Source: Mucilaginibacter ginkgonis (lineage in GTDB: Bacteria > Bacteroidota > Bacteroidia > Sphingobacteriales > Sphingobacteriaceae). Taken from it: a stretch of 64,000 nt of DNA. The DNA lies in the NCBI RefSeq assembly GCF_009754905.2, contig NZ_CP066775.1, forward strand, positions 992,001-1,056,000, in the 5' to 3' direction. Positions 42,650 to 52,168 of this stretch are shown in pieces (positions within the stretch are counted from its first letter, which is position 1; each line of letters starts with the position of its first letter). The position numbers were made by a program, and so were the translations under genes. The notes beneath the pieces are model-generated. The model was given only the letters and a program-made list of their open reading frames with translations, was not told the origin of the DNA and did not search any database.

Positions 42650-43218
42650 ATATTATAAAATTGTGGCTGCGTTTTTTTATGTAACAAGGCCATAAGGATG
42701 CCTATAGTGGCGCCAAATAATCCGCCGAACGCCACGTCAACAGGGTAATGTAAGCCAACATAAACCTGAGCGAAACAAACCAGCGTTGCCCATAATATAG
42801 CCCACAGCCAGATCCATTTCCAGCGGCTTTTAAAAACCATGATAAGAAATAACGACATGGCAAAATGGTCTGTCGCATGAGTAGATGGGAAACTGTAACC
42901 GGTTCCGCAGCCAACACGGACGGTTTCGTCGTTAATGATCGCCTGTTCCCTGCACGGCCGCGTGCGTTTTACTGCTTTTTTTATCAACGTTGCGCTGGTA
43001 AAGTCGGCAATGCCAACAGTAAATGCCAGCATCACTATGATGATGGCGCCTTGTTTTTTAAACTTCCAAATGCAGAACGCGATAATGAACACGTAAACTG
43101 GGATCCAGAACTTCGGTTCGCGCAGCCAGGGCATAATTGCGTCAAAAAACGGATTTGCCATGCCGCGATTGATCAGGTGAAATATAGAACGGTCGGCCTG
43201 TAGTAAAAAATCGGGCAT
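42646..43218 (-). CDS. PAP2-family membrane phosphatase
   Basis: A 190-residue membrane protein with six helices. Acid-phosphatase motifs: K80-x6-R87-P88 (KKAVKRTRP), PSTH with H114 (SFPSTHATD), and H157-x3-D161 in GLHYPVD, with Gln instead of Arg in the SRxxxxxH motif (AQVYVGLH). It probably dephosphorylates lipid phosphates such as undecaprenyl pyrophosphate or phosphatidylglycerol phosphate. Co-transcribed with the ZIP gene. Confidence 0.9.
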   Translation of the reverse strand: MPDFLLQADRSIFHLINRGMANPFFDAIMPWLREPKFWIPVYVFIIAFCIWKFKKQGAIIIVMLAFTVGIADFTSATLIKKAVKRTRPCREQAIINDETVRVGCGTGYSFPSTHATDHFAMSLFLIMVFKSRWKWIWLWAILWATLVCFAQVYVGLHYPVDVAFGGLFGATIGILMALLHKKTQPQFYNI

Positions 43219-43328
43219 AGGTATAAGCTGCGCACAAATGTAAGTATTATCGCTGTGCTAAAACAGTTGCGTTAGTGTCATATATCAGCCGAGAGTTGTA
43301 AATTTGGCGATACTTATTTTTTGATACT

Positions 43329-44717
43329 TTGACTCTAATAAAATCTATATCAGGCATTCGCGGAACTATTGGTGGTAAAGCAGGCGAGGGGCTTTCGCCA
43401 CTTGACGTCGTTAAGTTTACCTCAGCGTTCGGTACCTGGGCTGCGAAGCGTTCAGGCAAAAAGAAAATCGTTATTGGCCGCGACGCGCGTTTGTCGGGCG
43501 AGATGGTGAATAATCTTGTTATCGGTACGTTACAAGGTTTGGGCATTGATGTTATCGACCTTGGCTTGTCGACTACGCCAACTGTCGAGATCGCTGTGCC
43601 TAAAGAAGCAGCTGCCGGTGGTATCATCATCACTGCTAGCCATAACCCAAAACAATGGAATGCACTAAAGTTATTAAACAATGATGGCGAATTTATAAGT
43701 GATGCTGATGGCAAGGAAGTGTTGGACATTGCCGAAGCTAGTGACTTTGAGTTTGCCGATGTTGATGATCTGGGTAAAGTAACCCGTGACAATTCTTATT
43801 GCGATAAACATATTGCAGATGTGCTGGCGTTGCCATTAGTAGATAAGGATGCGGTGGCTAAAGCTAATTTAAGCGTAGTAATTGATTGCGTAAACTCTAC
43901 TGGCGGCATATTTGTACCTGCTTTGCTGAGCGCGCTTGGTGTTAAAACCGTTCATAAATTGTTTTGTGAGCCCGATGGTCATTTCCCGCATAACCCCGAA
44001 CCGCTGCCTGAAAACCTGCGCGATCTTTCAAAAGAGGTTGTAGACAAAAAAGCAGATTTAGGAATCGCTGTCGATCCGGATGTTGACCGCCTGGCGTTTG
44101 TTGCCGAGGATGGCAGCATGTTTGGCGAGGAATATACGCTGGTAACAGTAGCCGACTACGTTTTGCAGCAAACTAAAGGTAATACAGTATCAAACCTATC
44201 ATCAACCCGCGCCCTGCGCGACGTGACTGAGAAAGCCGGCGGTACATATCAGGCTGCAGCAGTTGGCGAGGTGAATGTGGTAAACAAAATGAAGGAGACC
44301 AATGCTGTAATTGGTGGCGAAGGTAATGGCGGAGTAATCTACCCTGAGTTGCACTACGGCCGCGATGCATTGGTTGGCATTGCCTTGTTTTTAACGCATT
44401 TAGCTAAAACAGGTAAAGCAGTTTCCCAATTACGGGCTACTTACCCAAGCTATCATATTTCAAAAAATAAAATTACCCTTACCGAGGGTATGGATATCGA
44501 TGCTTTGTTAGCCAAAGTAGAAGAGAAATACAAGAATCAGCATTACAGCACCATCGACGGCCTCAAAATAGAATTTGATAAAGAATGGGTGCATTTGCGC
44601 CGTTCAAATACAGAGCCGATCATCCGAATTTATTCCGAGGCAAGCTCAGAGCAGGTTGCAGATAGTTTGGCAAATAAGATCATTGCAGATATAAAAGAGA
44701 TTCTTCAGGTACAATAA
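43329..44717 (+). CDS. glmM: Phosphoglucosamine mutase GlmM
   Basis: Interconverts glucosamine-6-phosphate and glucosamine-1-phosphate for cell-wall UDP-GlcNAc synthesis. The phosphoserine loop TASHNP has S104; the metal loop is DPDVDRLAF; the sugar loop is GGEGNGGVIYPE; the phosphate-binding end is RRSNTEPIIRIYSE. 462 residues is normal length. The start is TTG at 43329; no other start preserves the SISGIRGTIGG N-terminus. It has no close operon partner. Confidence 0.94.
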   Translation: MTLIKSISGIRGTIGGKAGEGLSPLDVVKFTSAFGTWAAKRSGKKKIVIGRDARLSGEMVNNLVIGTLQGLGIDVIDLGLSTTPTVEIAVPKEAAAGGIIITASHNPKQWNALKLLNNDGEFISDADGKEVLDIAEASDFEFADVDDLGKVTRDNSYCDKHIADVLALPLVDKDAVAKANLSVVIDCVNSTGGIFVPALLSALGVKTVHKLFCEPDGHFPHNPEPLPENLRDLSKEVVDKKADLGIAVDPDVDRLAFVAEDGSMFGEEYTLVTVADYVLQQTKGNTVSNLSSTRALRDVTEKAGGTYQAAAVGEVNVVNKMKETNAVIGGEGNGGVIYPELHYGRDALVGIALFLTHLAKTGKAVSQLRATYPSYHISKNKITLTEGMDIDALLAKVEEKYKNQHYSTIDGLKIEFDKEWVHLRRSNTEPIIRIYSEASSEQVADSLANKIIADIKEILQVQ

Positions 44718-44752
44718 TTAGTGAATTAGTGATTTAGAGAGTGGGTGAGTAA
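44716..44752. repeat. Left TTAGTGA repeat flanking the four-helix-bundle gene
   Basis: Two to three units near TTAGTGA (AATTAGTG, AATTAGTG, ATTTAGAG, AGTGGGTGA) just after the glmM stop. The opposite-orientation copy is at 45166-45207, so the inserted gene is bracketed by inverted arrays. Confidence 0.6.
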
Positions 44753-44778
44753 GTACTATATAAACATGAGTACGAACA

Positions 44779-45090
44779 ATGAGTTTGCAGAACACTTTCG
44801 TTCAGAGAACGAAGCTGTTTGTGATCAATGTCATAAAACTTTATAAAGAGTTACCAAACACTACTGAGGCACAAATTATTGGAAGGCAATGGGTGCGGTG
44901 TTCATCGTCAGTGGGCGCAAACTACAGAGCCGCCTGCAGGGCGAGATCTCAAAAAGAATTTTCAGCCAAATTGTCGATAGTTGCAGAAGAGGCCGATGAA
45001 AGTATATTTTGGATGGAGATTTTAATAGGAGTTGAAATTATGAGTATGGAAAAGTTGAATTATGTTTTTAAAGAAGCAAGGAAATTTTGA
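44779..45090 (+). CDS. Four-helix-bundle protein (S23/IVS family)
   Basis: A 103-residue helical protein of the S23/TIGR02436 family, known from insertions in 23S rRNA genes and related in fold to Avd of diversity-generating retroelements. Typical landmarks: RTKLFVINVIKLYKELPNT, IGRQWVRCSSSVGANYRAAC, RARSQKEFSAKLSIVAEEAD and WMEILIG. Base composition and flanking short repeats differ from the neighbours, so it looks inserted between glmM and the desulfurase gene. Biochemical role unknown. Confidence 0.85.
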   Translation: MSLQNTFVQRTKLFVINVIKLYKELPNTTEAQIIGRQWVRCSSSVGANYRAACRARSQKEFSAKLSIVAEEADESIFWMEILIGVEIMSMEKLNYVFKEARKF

Positions 45091-45165
45091 AAGTGGTAGT
45101 CACTGCAAGAAAAACCATTTCTGATAAATAATACACCGACGTATTAATTCAAAAATTAATTTTAA

Positions 45166-45207
45166 AACTCACTAACTCAGCACTCACTAACTCACTAATT
45201 CAGAACT
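45166..45207. repeat. Right TTAGTGAG repeat flanking the four-helix-bundle gene
   Basis: On the minus strand: TTAGTGAG, TTAGTGAG, TGCTGAG, TTAGTGAG. Opposite orientation to 44716-44752. It lies 16 bp before the desulfurase start codon. Confidence 0.65.
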
Positions 45208-45222
45208 GATAACAAAAAAGAG

Positions 45223-46359
45223 ATGCGCGTTTACTTAGATAATGCAGCGACCACACCAATGGATGCTGAAGTGCTTAAAGAAATGTATACGGTGATGGAA
45301 AGCCAGTTCGGTAATCCATCGTCCATCCATGCACACGGGCGCGAAGCACGTTCTTTACTTGAAAAGTGCCGCAAGCGCGTGGCTACTCTGCTGCATACTT
45401 CACCTGCGGAAATATTTTTCACCTCGGGTGGGACTGAGGCCGATAATATGGCAATCAGGTGCGGCATCACCGGTTATAACATCAAACACGCCATTACGAG
45501 CCATCTGGAACATCACGCTGTAATTCATACGCTTGAGGCCATGGAAAAATCCGGCTTAATAAAGTTAAGCTTTGTAAACGTTACGTCTAAAGGCGAAATT
45601 GATTATGAACATTTGGAAGAGTTGCTGAAAAACAACGACCGCAGTTTTGTTTCCATAATGCATGCCAACAACGAGTTGGGGACCATCAATGACATTGAGC
45701 GTATCGGCGAACTATGTGAACAATATAACGCGATTTTTCATTGCGATACGGTACAAACCTGCGGGCACTATGTCCACGATCTAAGTAAGCTAAAGGTACA
45801 CTTTATGGTTTGTTCTGCACATAAATTGCACGGGCCAAAAGGTGTAGGCTTCATTTACATTAGCCATAAGGTAAAAATAGACCCAATGATCTATGGCGGT
45901 GCCCAGGAACGCAACATGCGCGGCGGGACAGAAAACATCTACGGTATAGCCGGACTTGCAAAAGCTTTAGAAATGGCTTATGCCGATATGAGTGAACACC
46001 AGCAATATATCCAGGGATTAAAAAGCCACATGATGAACAGACTTATGGCTGAAGTTCCCGGGATCCATTTTAACGGTGAAACTAATCCTGCCAAAAGCTT
46101 ATATACCGTATTGAATGTGTCTTTCCCGGAGATGGAGATGGCCGATATGTTGTTATTCAACTTAGATATTGCCGGTATATCAGCCTCTGGCGGAAGTGCA
46201 TGCAGTTCGGGTTCTAATATTGGCTCGCATGTTTTAAACGCTATTGGTGCTAACCCCGACAGGCCTGCTGTGAGATTTTCATTTTCGAAGTATAACACCT
46301 TAGAAGAGGTTGATTTCGTTGTCGACAAAGTGAAAGAGATTTGCCTGGTTAACGCCTAA
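45223..46359 (+). CDS. Cysteine desulfurase (IscS/NifS-like)
   Basis: A PLP enzyme of 378 residues that removes sulfur from cysteine for iron-sulfur clusters or thiolation. PLP lysine K201 is in AHKLHGPKGVG; the persulfide-forming cysteine C327 is in GGSACSSGS; the aspartate strand is FHCDTVQTCGHY. The N-terminus VYLDNAATTPMD is typical of class I desulfurases. No IscU/SufU scaffold is adjacent. It is followed by a terminator. Confidence 0.93.
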   Translation: MRVYLDNAATTPMDAEVLKEMYTVMESQFGNPSSIHAHGREARSLLEKCRKRVATLLHTSPAEIFFTSGGTEADNMAIRCGITGYNIKHAITSHLEHHAVIHTLEAMEKSGLIKLSFVNVTSKGEIDYEHLEELLKNNDRSFVSIMHANNELGTINDIERIGELCEQYNAIFHCDTVQTCGHYVHDLSKLKVHFMVCSAHKLHGPKGVGFIYISHKVKIDPMIYGGAQERNMRGGTENIYGIAGLAKALEMAYADMSEHQQYIQGLKSHMMNRLMAEVPGIHFNGETNPAKSLYTVLNVSFPEMEMADMLLFNLDIAGISASGGSACSSGSNIGSHVLNAIGANPDRPAVRFSFSKYNTLEEVDFVVDKVKEICLVNA

Positions 46360-46379
46360 AACAATTTTCCGGATATTTG

Positions 46380-46408
46380 AAAAGCATCCGCCACTGCGGG
46401 TGCTTTTT
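46380..46408 (+). terminator. Rho-independent terminator
   Basis: AAAGCATCCGC / GCGGGTGCTTTTTT stem with CACT loop after the desulfurase gene; one G-T pair in the stem. Confidence 0.85.
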
Positions 46409-46465
46409 TGCTTTTAAAGTAAAACAATAGTCAGCCATGGCAGGTTTAACCTACATAAACTTAAC

Positions 46466-46472
46466 AAGGAGG
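46466..46472 (+). promoter_or_regulatory. Strong Shine-Dalgarno site (AAGGAGG)
   Basis: AAGGAGG lies 8 bases before the ATG of the acidic 97-residue protein. Such a complete site is unusual for this phylum, where most genes in the window lack one. Confidence 0.65.
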
Positions 46473-46480
46473 ATACTACC

Positions 46481-46774
46481 ATGAATAACATCCAAAATCC
46501 GGGAGAAGATAACGAACCAAATTTCTCACCCAACGAAACACCTGAACGTAACGACGCTGACAGCACAAGAGAAGGCGAATATTCTGGCGAGGAGCCAACC
46601 CGTCCAGACACCAGCCAAAGCGATGCAAACTACAGCGAGCAAAACGATGTAACGCCACCGGAGCCGCACGAGTTTCCATCAGTTGGCCACGCTAAAACTG
46701 ATTTTGAAACCCGCAACCATGGCCGTACAACAGGCCGTATGGTAGGCCATGAGCCGGGTACAGAAGGTATATAA
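46481..46774 (+). CDS. Acidic, probably disordered protein
   Basis: A 97-residue hydrophilic protein with almost no hydrophobic core, rich in Glu, Asp, Asn, Pro and Thr in the first 65 residues, then a segment with TRNHGRTTGRMVGHEPGTEG. No signal peptide or membrane helix. It is probably disordered; I do not recognise a family. The perfect SD sequence and flanking terminators suggest it is highly expressed as a single gene. Confidence 0.65.
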   Translation: MNNIQNPGEDNEPNFSPNETPERNDADSTREGEYSGEEPTRPDTSQSDANYSEQNDVTPPEPHEFPSVGHAKTDFETRNHGRTTGRMVGHEPGTEGI

Positions 46775-46794
46775 GCTATAAGTAGCTAAACAAG

Positions 46795-46827
46795 GAAGCC
46801 CTTGATATCATCAAGGGCTTCTTTGTT
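46795..46827. terminator. Bidirectional terminator
   Basis: A perfect 12-bp stem GAAGCCCTTGAT / ATCAAGGGCTTC with a 3-base loop, followed by TTTGTT, between two convergent genes. Confidence 0.9.
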
Positions 46828-49339
46828 ATAACCTGAATTGTACGCTGGTCTTAAAAGCTATACGGCTCGGCAGCACGCCGTCCTGATCGGGATGATCGTT
46901 GTGGTTTATGCGGTAAAGCACATCAAAACGTAAGAATTTGAGGATATTTTCTACACCATAGCCTACTTCAAAATAAGGTATGCCGTGCAAACTGCGATCA
47001 TAACGGCGCGTACCATCGCGCAGCCTGCGTGTGTTGTTTTCTTCGCTCAAGGTACCTTCCAGTAAATTAAAATCACCTACGGTGCGAAGATTTAAATATT
47101 TAAGCAACGGTAAACTATTGGTAATCAAACCGTCAAAGTGCTGTTGGTAGTTTATGGCAATATACTTGTCGCTGGTAAACTCTAAAAAACGCATGGTATT
47201 AAAATTATACCTGTGGTTTTCCAGTAATGGGTACGGTAAAGTCGACGGAATAAACACCCCTGTGATAGAATATTCGCCTTTGCCCCAAAAGCCCATGTGC
47301 ACCTTTTGTGTAATGTTGGCCGCGAATTTCTGGTAGGCAAAGTCGCCGTCGAACAGTTTGGCGCCTTGGGTAAACCTCGCGGTTATGATTGGGTTGTCAT
47401 CGCCGTTATTGATCAGTATACGTTTATTGATCTGGTCTGACTGTAGTTGGCGTCGGCCGGGAGTCCACTGTACTTCGGCAATTGCTTCAGATACCTGGTA
47501 GTCATTGTAGATCTGCCCTGTGCTGCGGCTTAAATAGGCAAAGTCGTATAATGGGTCGAACGTGCGATGCTTGTAAGAGATCTTCGCCCTAATGTCTGAT
47601 GCCAGATCGCGCTGGAAATAGGCTGTGAAATCATTCTGCAGAAAGGGCCCGCGTTTAGTGATAGAGCCATTTTTCACTGATGCCCGGAATATGCCATTGG
47701 TCGGACTAAAGTTCTCAAACTGATAGCCGGTTTGTTCTATGTCGTGACTGTACGATACGCCGGCTTGTGTCCACGGTTTACGATCGATAATGTAATCAAA
47801 AGAAGCACCATAGTTTAGCTTCTTATTCAGGAAAGCATAACTCATGTAGCCCCCAAGTATGACACTATTGCTAAAATATTTATTGGTAATACCGCCAATA
47901 CGTACTACGCTGCCTTGTAAATCGTTACGGCTGTAAGTATATAAATATGGACCAAAACTAAATTTGCCTACCCGGTAATAACCGTTGATCACCATAGCGG
48001 CAATATCCGCGTAAGAACGAATTACGGGCAGGTTGCGTACGGTATCAATTGTGGCGTAGGTACGCTTTTCAACAGCGGTTAATGTGTCGTAGCGGCTTTG
48101 GTTCCAGTAAGCATCATTATCCTTTATAGCGCCTTTTGCAGTAGTTAACGGCTCTTTGAATAACTCCTTAGTATAAGGCTTATTGATCTCAAACTTCTTG
48201 GCACCCATATAAAACCTGCCGATAAAGCCCGGGGTGCTCTTAAGTAGATTATCTATTTGCACAACAACGCGGGTCTTCTCCGGCAGCCAGGCATTTGTAC
48301 CTTGCGGCTGAACCATCTCCTGCTGGATCTTTATTTTCTTAAAGAAATCGAGGTTAGCATCCGGCGTTAGCGTCAGGTCAATGCGTAATAACGCGTAACC
48401 ATCGTGCGTGATCCACATCACACCGTTAAAGGCAAGGTCATGCGAGCGTTTTGGCGAAAAGGTTAAACGGTAACATTCTATGCCATGAACCATCTCACTG
48501 CGTTCTGCCAGTTCATAATTGTACAAGATGCGCCACCCGTCTGCAAGCGGAGATATGAAATCTTTGCCTGCCAGACGCAGATAATTATGGTAAAAATTGT
48601 ATTGCTGGAAGCCCGTACTAACGATCTGTGAGATTAAAGCCTGGTCTTCTATACCAACACCTTTGGAGCGGGTGCTGAGTACTTCTTCGGTCTTTTGGTC
48701 TGGGCGCGTTGTGTTATAAATGTTCGAGATACTCTCAGACATGAAAATAGGTAAGAGCGGCTGCCCATCGCTTCCCTGCATTTTAGAGAGGCTATCCATA
48801 ATGGGGGTAAGCTGCTTCATGAACTTACGCTTGCGCATGCCTTCACTAAAATTGTTTACGGCAAGATCTATCCGTTTGTAGGCTTCATAATGATAACTAC
48901 TCAGCTTGTCGAAGTTGTTGCTGTCTTTGTGTGCTATAACATTACGCATGATCTCTAACGCCGGATTAACGTAGCTATGCGGAGTAATCACCACATCTTT
49001 GAGCATCTTAACATCAGTATATAACTGAAAATCGACAGTTTTTGTAGCAGACGAAAGTGGCTTCTGCCCGGTAATGTAGCTTACGTATGATGCGAAAATA
49101 GAGTCGGGATGGGCGTCAGCAGGAATGCCTAACTTATAGATACCGTCAAAATCTGTAGGGGCCGCCTTACGCTGATGGTTGGGCAGTTTAACGTAAACGG
49201 TAACATACGGCAGGGGCTCGCCGGTTTTGGCATCTGTGATCTTACCTGTAACATATCTAACAGTTTGGGCATTGCAAGCACCCGCCACACTGAAAGATAA
49301 AACTGCCGCGATAAAAGCAGTTAAAAAGAATCTGTGCAT
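46826..49339 (-). CDS. Outer-membrane protein with carboxypeptidase-like domain (DUF5686)
   Basis: An 837-residue exported protein. Signal peptide ends GACNAQ. A CarboxypepD_reg-like beta domain is at about 28-110 (VTGKITDAKTGEPLPYVTVY), followed by a DUF5686 region and a C-terminal barrel (FGPYLYTYSRNDLQG, YGVENILKFLRFDVLYRIN to VQFRL). The final FRL resembles an outer-membrane insertion signal. Such proteins are common in Bacteroidota and their ligand is unknown. Not near a SusD-like partner, so not a typical nutrient receptor. Confidence 0.88.
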   Translation of the reverse strand: MHRFFLTAFIAAVLSFSVAGACNAQTVRYVTGKITDAKTGEPLPYVTVYVKLPNHQRKAAPTDFDGIYKLGIPADAHPDSIFASYVSYITGQKPLSSATKTVDFQLYTDVKMLKDVVITPHSYVNPALEIMRNVIAHKDSNNFDKLSSYHYEAYKRIDLAVNNFSEGMRKRKFMKQLTPIMDSLSKMQGSDGQPLLPIFMSESISNIYNTTRPDQKTEEVLSTRSKGVGIEDQALISQIVSTGFQQYNFYHNYLRLAGKDFISPLADGWRILYNYELAERSEMVHGIECYRLTFSPKRSHDLAFNGVMWITHDGYALLRIDLTLTPDANLDFFKKIKIQQEMVQPQGTNAWLPEKTRVVVQIDNLLKSTPGFIGRFYMGAKKFEINKPYTKELFKEPLTTAKGAIKDNDAYWNQSRYDTLTAVEKRTYATIDTVRNLPVIRSYADIAAMVINGYYRVGKFSFGPYLYTYSRNDLQGSVVRIGGITNKYFSNSVILGGYMSYAFLNKKLNYGASFDYIIDRKPWTQAGVSYSHDIEQTGYQFENFSPTNGIFRASVKNGSITKRGPFLQNDFTAYFQRDLASDIRAKISYKHRTFDPLYDFAYLSRSTGQIYNDYQVSEAIAEVQWTPGRRQLQSDQINKRILINNGDDNPIITARFTQGAKLFDGDFAYQKFAANITQKVHMGFWGKGEYSITGVFIPSTLPYPLLENHRYNFNTMRFLEFTSDKYIAINYQQHFDGLITNSLPLLKYLNLRTVGDFNLLEGTLSEENNTRRLRDGTRRYDRSLHGIPYFEVGYGVENILKFLRFDVLYRINHNDHPDQDGVLPSRIAFKTSVQFRL

Positions 49340-49479
49340 TTAGAAAATAGGAGCCGATTTATATGCTACTAAGATAACCAAATAACACGAATTTCGTTTA
49401 ACTCAAATACTTAAACTATATTAAAATATTGGTTATACTTCGTAAAGGAGTGCCGGGTTAAATAGCGGTTTACCAGATG

Positions 49480-50325
49480 TTAATTTTTCATCATCCCTAA
49501 GAAAGAGCTTAGTTTCTCCTTCATTTCGCGGCGGTCAACTATAAAGTCTAGGAAGCCGTGTTCCTGTAAAAACTCTGCGGTTTGGAAACCCTTAGGCAAG
49601 TCCTTTTTGATGGTCTCTTTAATTACACGCGGCCCGGCAAACCCTATCAACGAACCCGGCTCGGCAATGTTGATATCGCCAAGCATGGCGTAAGAGGCCG
49701 TTACACCGCCGGTAGTGGGGTCGGTAAGCAAAGATATGTAAGGTACGCGTGCTTGCGCTAGTAAAGCCAGTTTCGCCGATGTTTTGGCCATCTGCATCAA
49801 AGAAAAAGCCGCTTCCATCATACGCGCACCGCCCGATTTTGAGATCATCAGAAACGGCACCTTGTTTTGAATGCTGTAATCTATAGAACGGGCAATCTTT
49901 TCGCCCACAACAGAACCCATAGAGCCGCCAATAAAGTTGAAATCCATGCAGGCGATCATGATATCCAACCCGCCAATTTTTCCATGCGCCGCCCGGATAG
50001 CGTCATCCAGGCCGGTTTTTGCGATGGTATCTTTTAAGCGGTCGGTATATTTTTTAGTATCGGTAAAGTTCAGCGGGTCGCCGGAGCGCAAATGAGGGAA
50101 GATCTCTGTGTACTGGTTATCATCAAACAAAATGCTAAAGTACTCTTTAGAGCCTATGCGTAAATGATAACCGCAATAATGACAAACGTATTGATTTTCA
50201 ACTTGTTCTGTATAGTGTAAAGGTTTTTTACAATTAGGGCATTTATTCCAGATCCCGTCCGGTGCTTCCTTTTTTTCTTCGGTAGTTGTAATTATACCTT
50301 TAACCTCACGTTTAAACCACGACAT
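49480..50325 (-). CDS. accD: Acetyl-CoA carboxylase carboxyltransferase beta subunit AccD
   Basis: Transfers the carboxyl group from biotin to acetyl-CoA in fatty-acid synthesis, with AccA. The zinc ribbon is CPNCKKPL ... [10 protein letters not shown] (four cysteines, residues about 29-52). The crotonase-like core includes [32 protein letters not shown] and [19 protein letters not shown] start at ATG 50325 (281 residues), preceded by AAGGAAG; an upstream ATG would add 12 non-homologous residues. Confidence 0.95.
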   Translation of the reverse strand: MSWFKREVKGIITTTEEKKEAPDGIWNKCPNCKKPLHYTEQVENQYVCHYCGYHLRIGSKEYFSILFDDNQYTEIFPHLRSGDPLNFTDTKKYTDRLKDTIAKTGLDDAIRAAHGKIGGLDIMIACMDFNFIGGSMGSVVGEKIARSIDYSIQNKVPFLMISKSGGARMMEAAFSLMQMAKTSAKLALLAQARVPYISLLTDPTTGGVTASYAMLGDINIAEPGSLIGFAGPRVIKETIKKDLPKGFQTAEFLQEHGFLDFIVDRREMKEKLSSFLGMMKN

Positions 50326-50450
50326 TGTATCTTCCTTGTAGATTAGTATGCAAAGAAACAAAAAATTTAACTGACTAATTGTTTGCCGATGGTTTCTATT
50401 TTTTGGCGGTGGTAATTAGCTGTTTACAATCCTAAAAACAAGATAGTTAA

Positions 50451-50479
50451 TTGCTTAATTAAGAAATTTTATAACTTCG
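50451..50479 (+). promoter_or_regulatory. Probable promoter of the aldolase gene
   Basis: TTG at 50451-50453, 18-base spacer, TAACTTCG at 50472-50479 (one mismatch to TAnnTTTG), 20 bp before the start codon. Confidence 0.5.
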
Positions 50480-50499
50480 GCACCAAATAAAACTAACTA

Positions 50500-51579
50500 A
50501 TGGACTTAAAGAATTATAAAGGTGTACTGCACGGCGACCAGGTGCAGCAGCTTTTTGAAGCGGCAAAGAAACATCAGTTTGCCCTGCCTGCTGTAAACGT
50601 TATAAGTACAAATTCTGTTAACGCTGTTATGGAAACCGCCAAAGCGGTAAACTCCCCGGTTATTATACAACTATCAAATGGCGGTGCGCAATTTTATGCC
50701 GGCAAATCATTAGATAATTCAAAATTACAGGCCTGCATTTTAGGCGCAGTGTCTGCGGCTAAACATGTGCATTTACTGGCAGAGCACTACGGTGTTGCTG
50801 TTATACTTCATACAGACCACGCTGCAATGAAATTTTTGCCGTGGATAGATGGCTTGTTAGATCACGGCGAAAAACACTTTGCAGAAACAGGTAAGCCACT
50901 GTTTTCATCGCACATGCTTGACCTTTCTGAAGAGCCGATTGAAGAGAACATCGAGATCTCTGCCAAATACCTTGAGCGTATGGCCAAAATGGGTATGACA
51001 CTGGAAATTGAACTTGGTGTTACAGGTGGCGAAGAGGACGGTGTAGATAATAGCGACGTGGATAGCTCACGTTTGTATACCCAGCCCGAAGAAGTTGCTT
51101 ATTCGTACGAGCATTTGCTAAAAGTAAGCCCACGCTTTACCGTGGCAGCTGCATTTGGTAACGTGCACGGTGTATATAAACCGGGCAATGTTAAATTGCA
51201 GCCTGTCATCCTTAAAAATTCGCAGGAATATATCAAAGAGAAATACAACTTGAGCGAAGACAAACCAATCAACTTTGTATTTCATGGTGGGTCTGGCTCA
51301 AGTCAGGAAGAGATACGCGAAGCGATATCTTATGGTGCCATAAAAATGAATATCGACACCGATATGCAATGGGCGTTCTGGGAAGGCATTAAAGATTATT
51401 ATCAGTCTAAGGAGGGTTACTTGCAAAGCCAGATCGGCAGCCCTGACGGTGCTGACTCACCAAACAAAAAGTATTATGATCCGCGCATTTGGTTACGCAA
51501 AGGCGAAGAGCAATTTGTTAAACGCCTGACACAAGCATTTGCAGATTTGAACTGCCTTAACGCTACCGACAAGCTTTAA
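50500..51579 (+). CDS. fbaA: Class II fructose-bisphosphate aldolase
   Basis: Splits fructose-1,6-bisphosphate in glycolysis and makes it in gluconeogenesis, using zinc. The sequence ILHTDHAAMKFLPWIDGLLD contains the catalytic Asp and a zinc histidine; further zinc ligands lie in MTLEIELGVTGGEEDGVDN and FGNVHGVY. Phosphate binding is by FHGGSGSSQEEI and KMNIDTDMQWAFW. 359 residues match the long FbaA-type class II A enzymes. Own promoter and a clear terminator after it. Confidence 0.96.
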   Translation: MDLKNYKGVLHGDQVQQLFEAAKKHQFALPAVNVISTNSVNAVMETAKAVNSPVIIQLSNGGAQFYAGKSLDNSKLQACILGAVSAAKHVHLLAEHYGVAVILHTDHAAMKFLPWIDGLLDHGEKHFAETGKPLFSSHMLDLSEEPIEENIEISAKYLERMAKMGMTLEIELGVTGGEEDGVDNSDVDSSRLYTQPEEVAYSYEHLLKVSPRFTVAAAFGNVHGVYKPGNVKLQPVILKNSQEYIKEKYNLSEDKPINFVFHGGSGSSQEEIREAISYGAIKMNIDTDMQWAFWEGIKDYYQSKEGYLQSQIGSPDGADSPNKKYYDPRIWLRKGEEQFVKRLTQAFADLNCLNATDKL

Positions 51580-51599
51580 TAGCTGTTAAGATTAACATA

Positions 51600-51632
51600 A
51601 ACGCCGTTGCAATTTGTAACGGCGTTTTTTTA
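51600..51632 (+). terminator. Rho-independent terminator
   Basis: AACGCCGTT / AACGGCGTT stem with a GCAATTTGT loop, followed by T7, after the aldolase gene. Confidence 0.9.
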
Positions 51633-51664
51633 TGGATAATTTGCCTCGATAAAACAAGACCCCT

Positions 51665-52168
51665 ATGAGCAAAGAAAGTAACGGCAGCCTTATCGAGAGG
51701 TTTGCAAATAAAGCCACGCAGGCAACAGGCAGCTCTGCAGCCTTCATCATTGCAACTGCAGTAATCATTATCTGGTGCGTTTCAGGGCCTTTATTTCATT
51801 ATTCTGATACCTGGCAGCTGGTGATCAATACAGGCACAACCATCATTACATTCTTAATGGTGTTCCTTATCCAGAAATCTCAGAACAAGGATTCTAAAGC
51901 GGTACACCTAAAGTTAAACGAGCTGATAGCTGCACAGCAAGGCGCCAGTAACCGTATTATTGATATTGAGGACTTAAGCGAAGCCGAAATTGAGCAGATA
52001 CATAAGTTTTATGTGCGACTGGGCGAGTTGGCTAAAAAAGAAAACGATCTGGGTTGCACGCATACTTATGACGCGGCAGAAGATAACCACGATTCTAAGG
52101 TAACCCGATCACAAGAACAAACATCAAGAATAAATGAGTCAGCAAATAAGCGTAAAAAAAGTAACTGA
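51665..52168 (+). CDS. Low-affinity iron permease family protein
   Basis: A 167-residue membrane protein. Two hydrophobic helices (about 24-44, SAAFIIATAVIIIWCVSGPL; about 52-70, LVINTGTTIITFLMVFLIQ) are followed by the family motif QKSQNKDSKAVHLKLNELIA. The last 60 residues are hydrophilic. The family is named after yeast Fet4, but iron transport by such short bacterial members is not established. The gene overlaps the acetyltransferase gene by 35 bp. Confidence 0.85.
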   Translation: MSKESNGSLIERFANKATQATGSSAAFIIATAVIIIWCVSGPLFHYSDTWQLVINTGTTIITFLMVFLIQKSQNKDSKAVHLKLNELIAAQQGASNRIIDIEDLSEAEIEQIHKFYVRLGELAKKENDLGCTHTYDAAEDNHDSKVTRSQEQTSRINESANKRKKSN

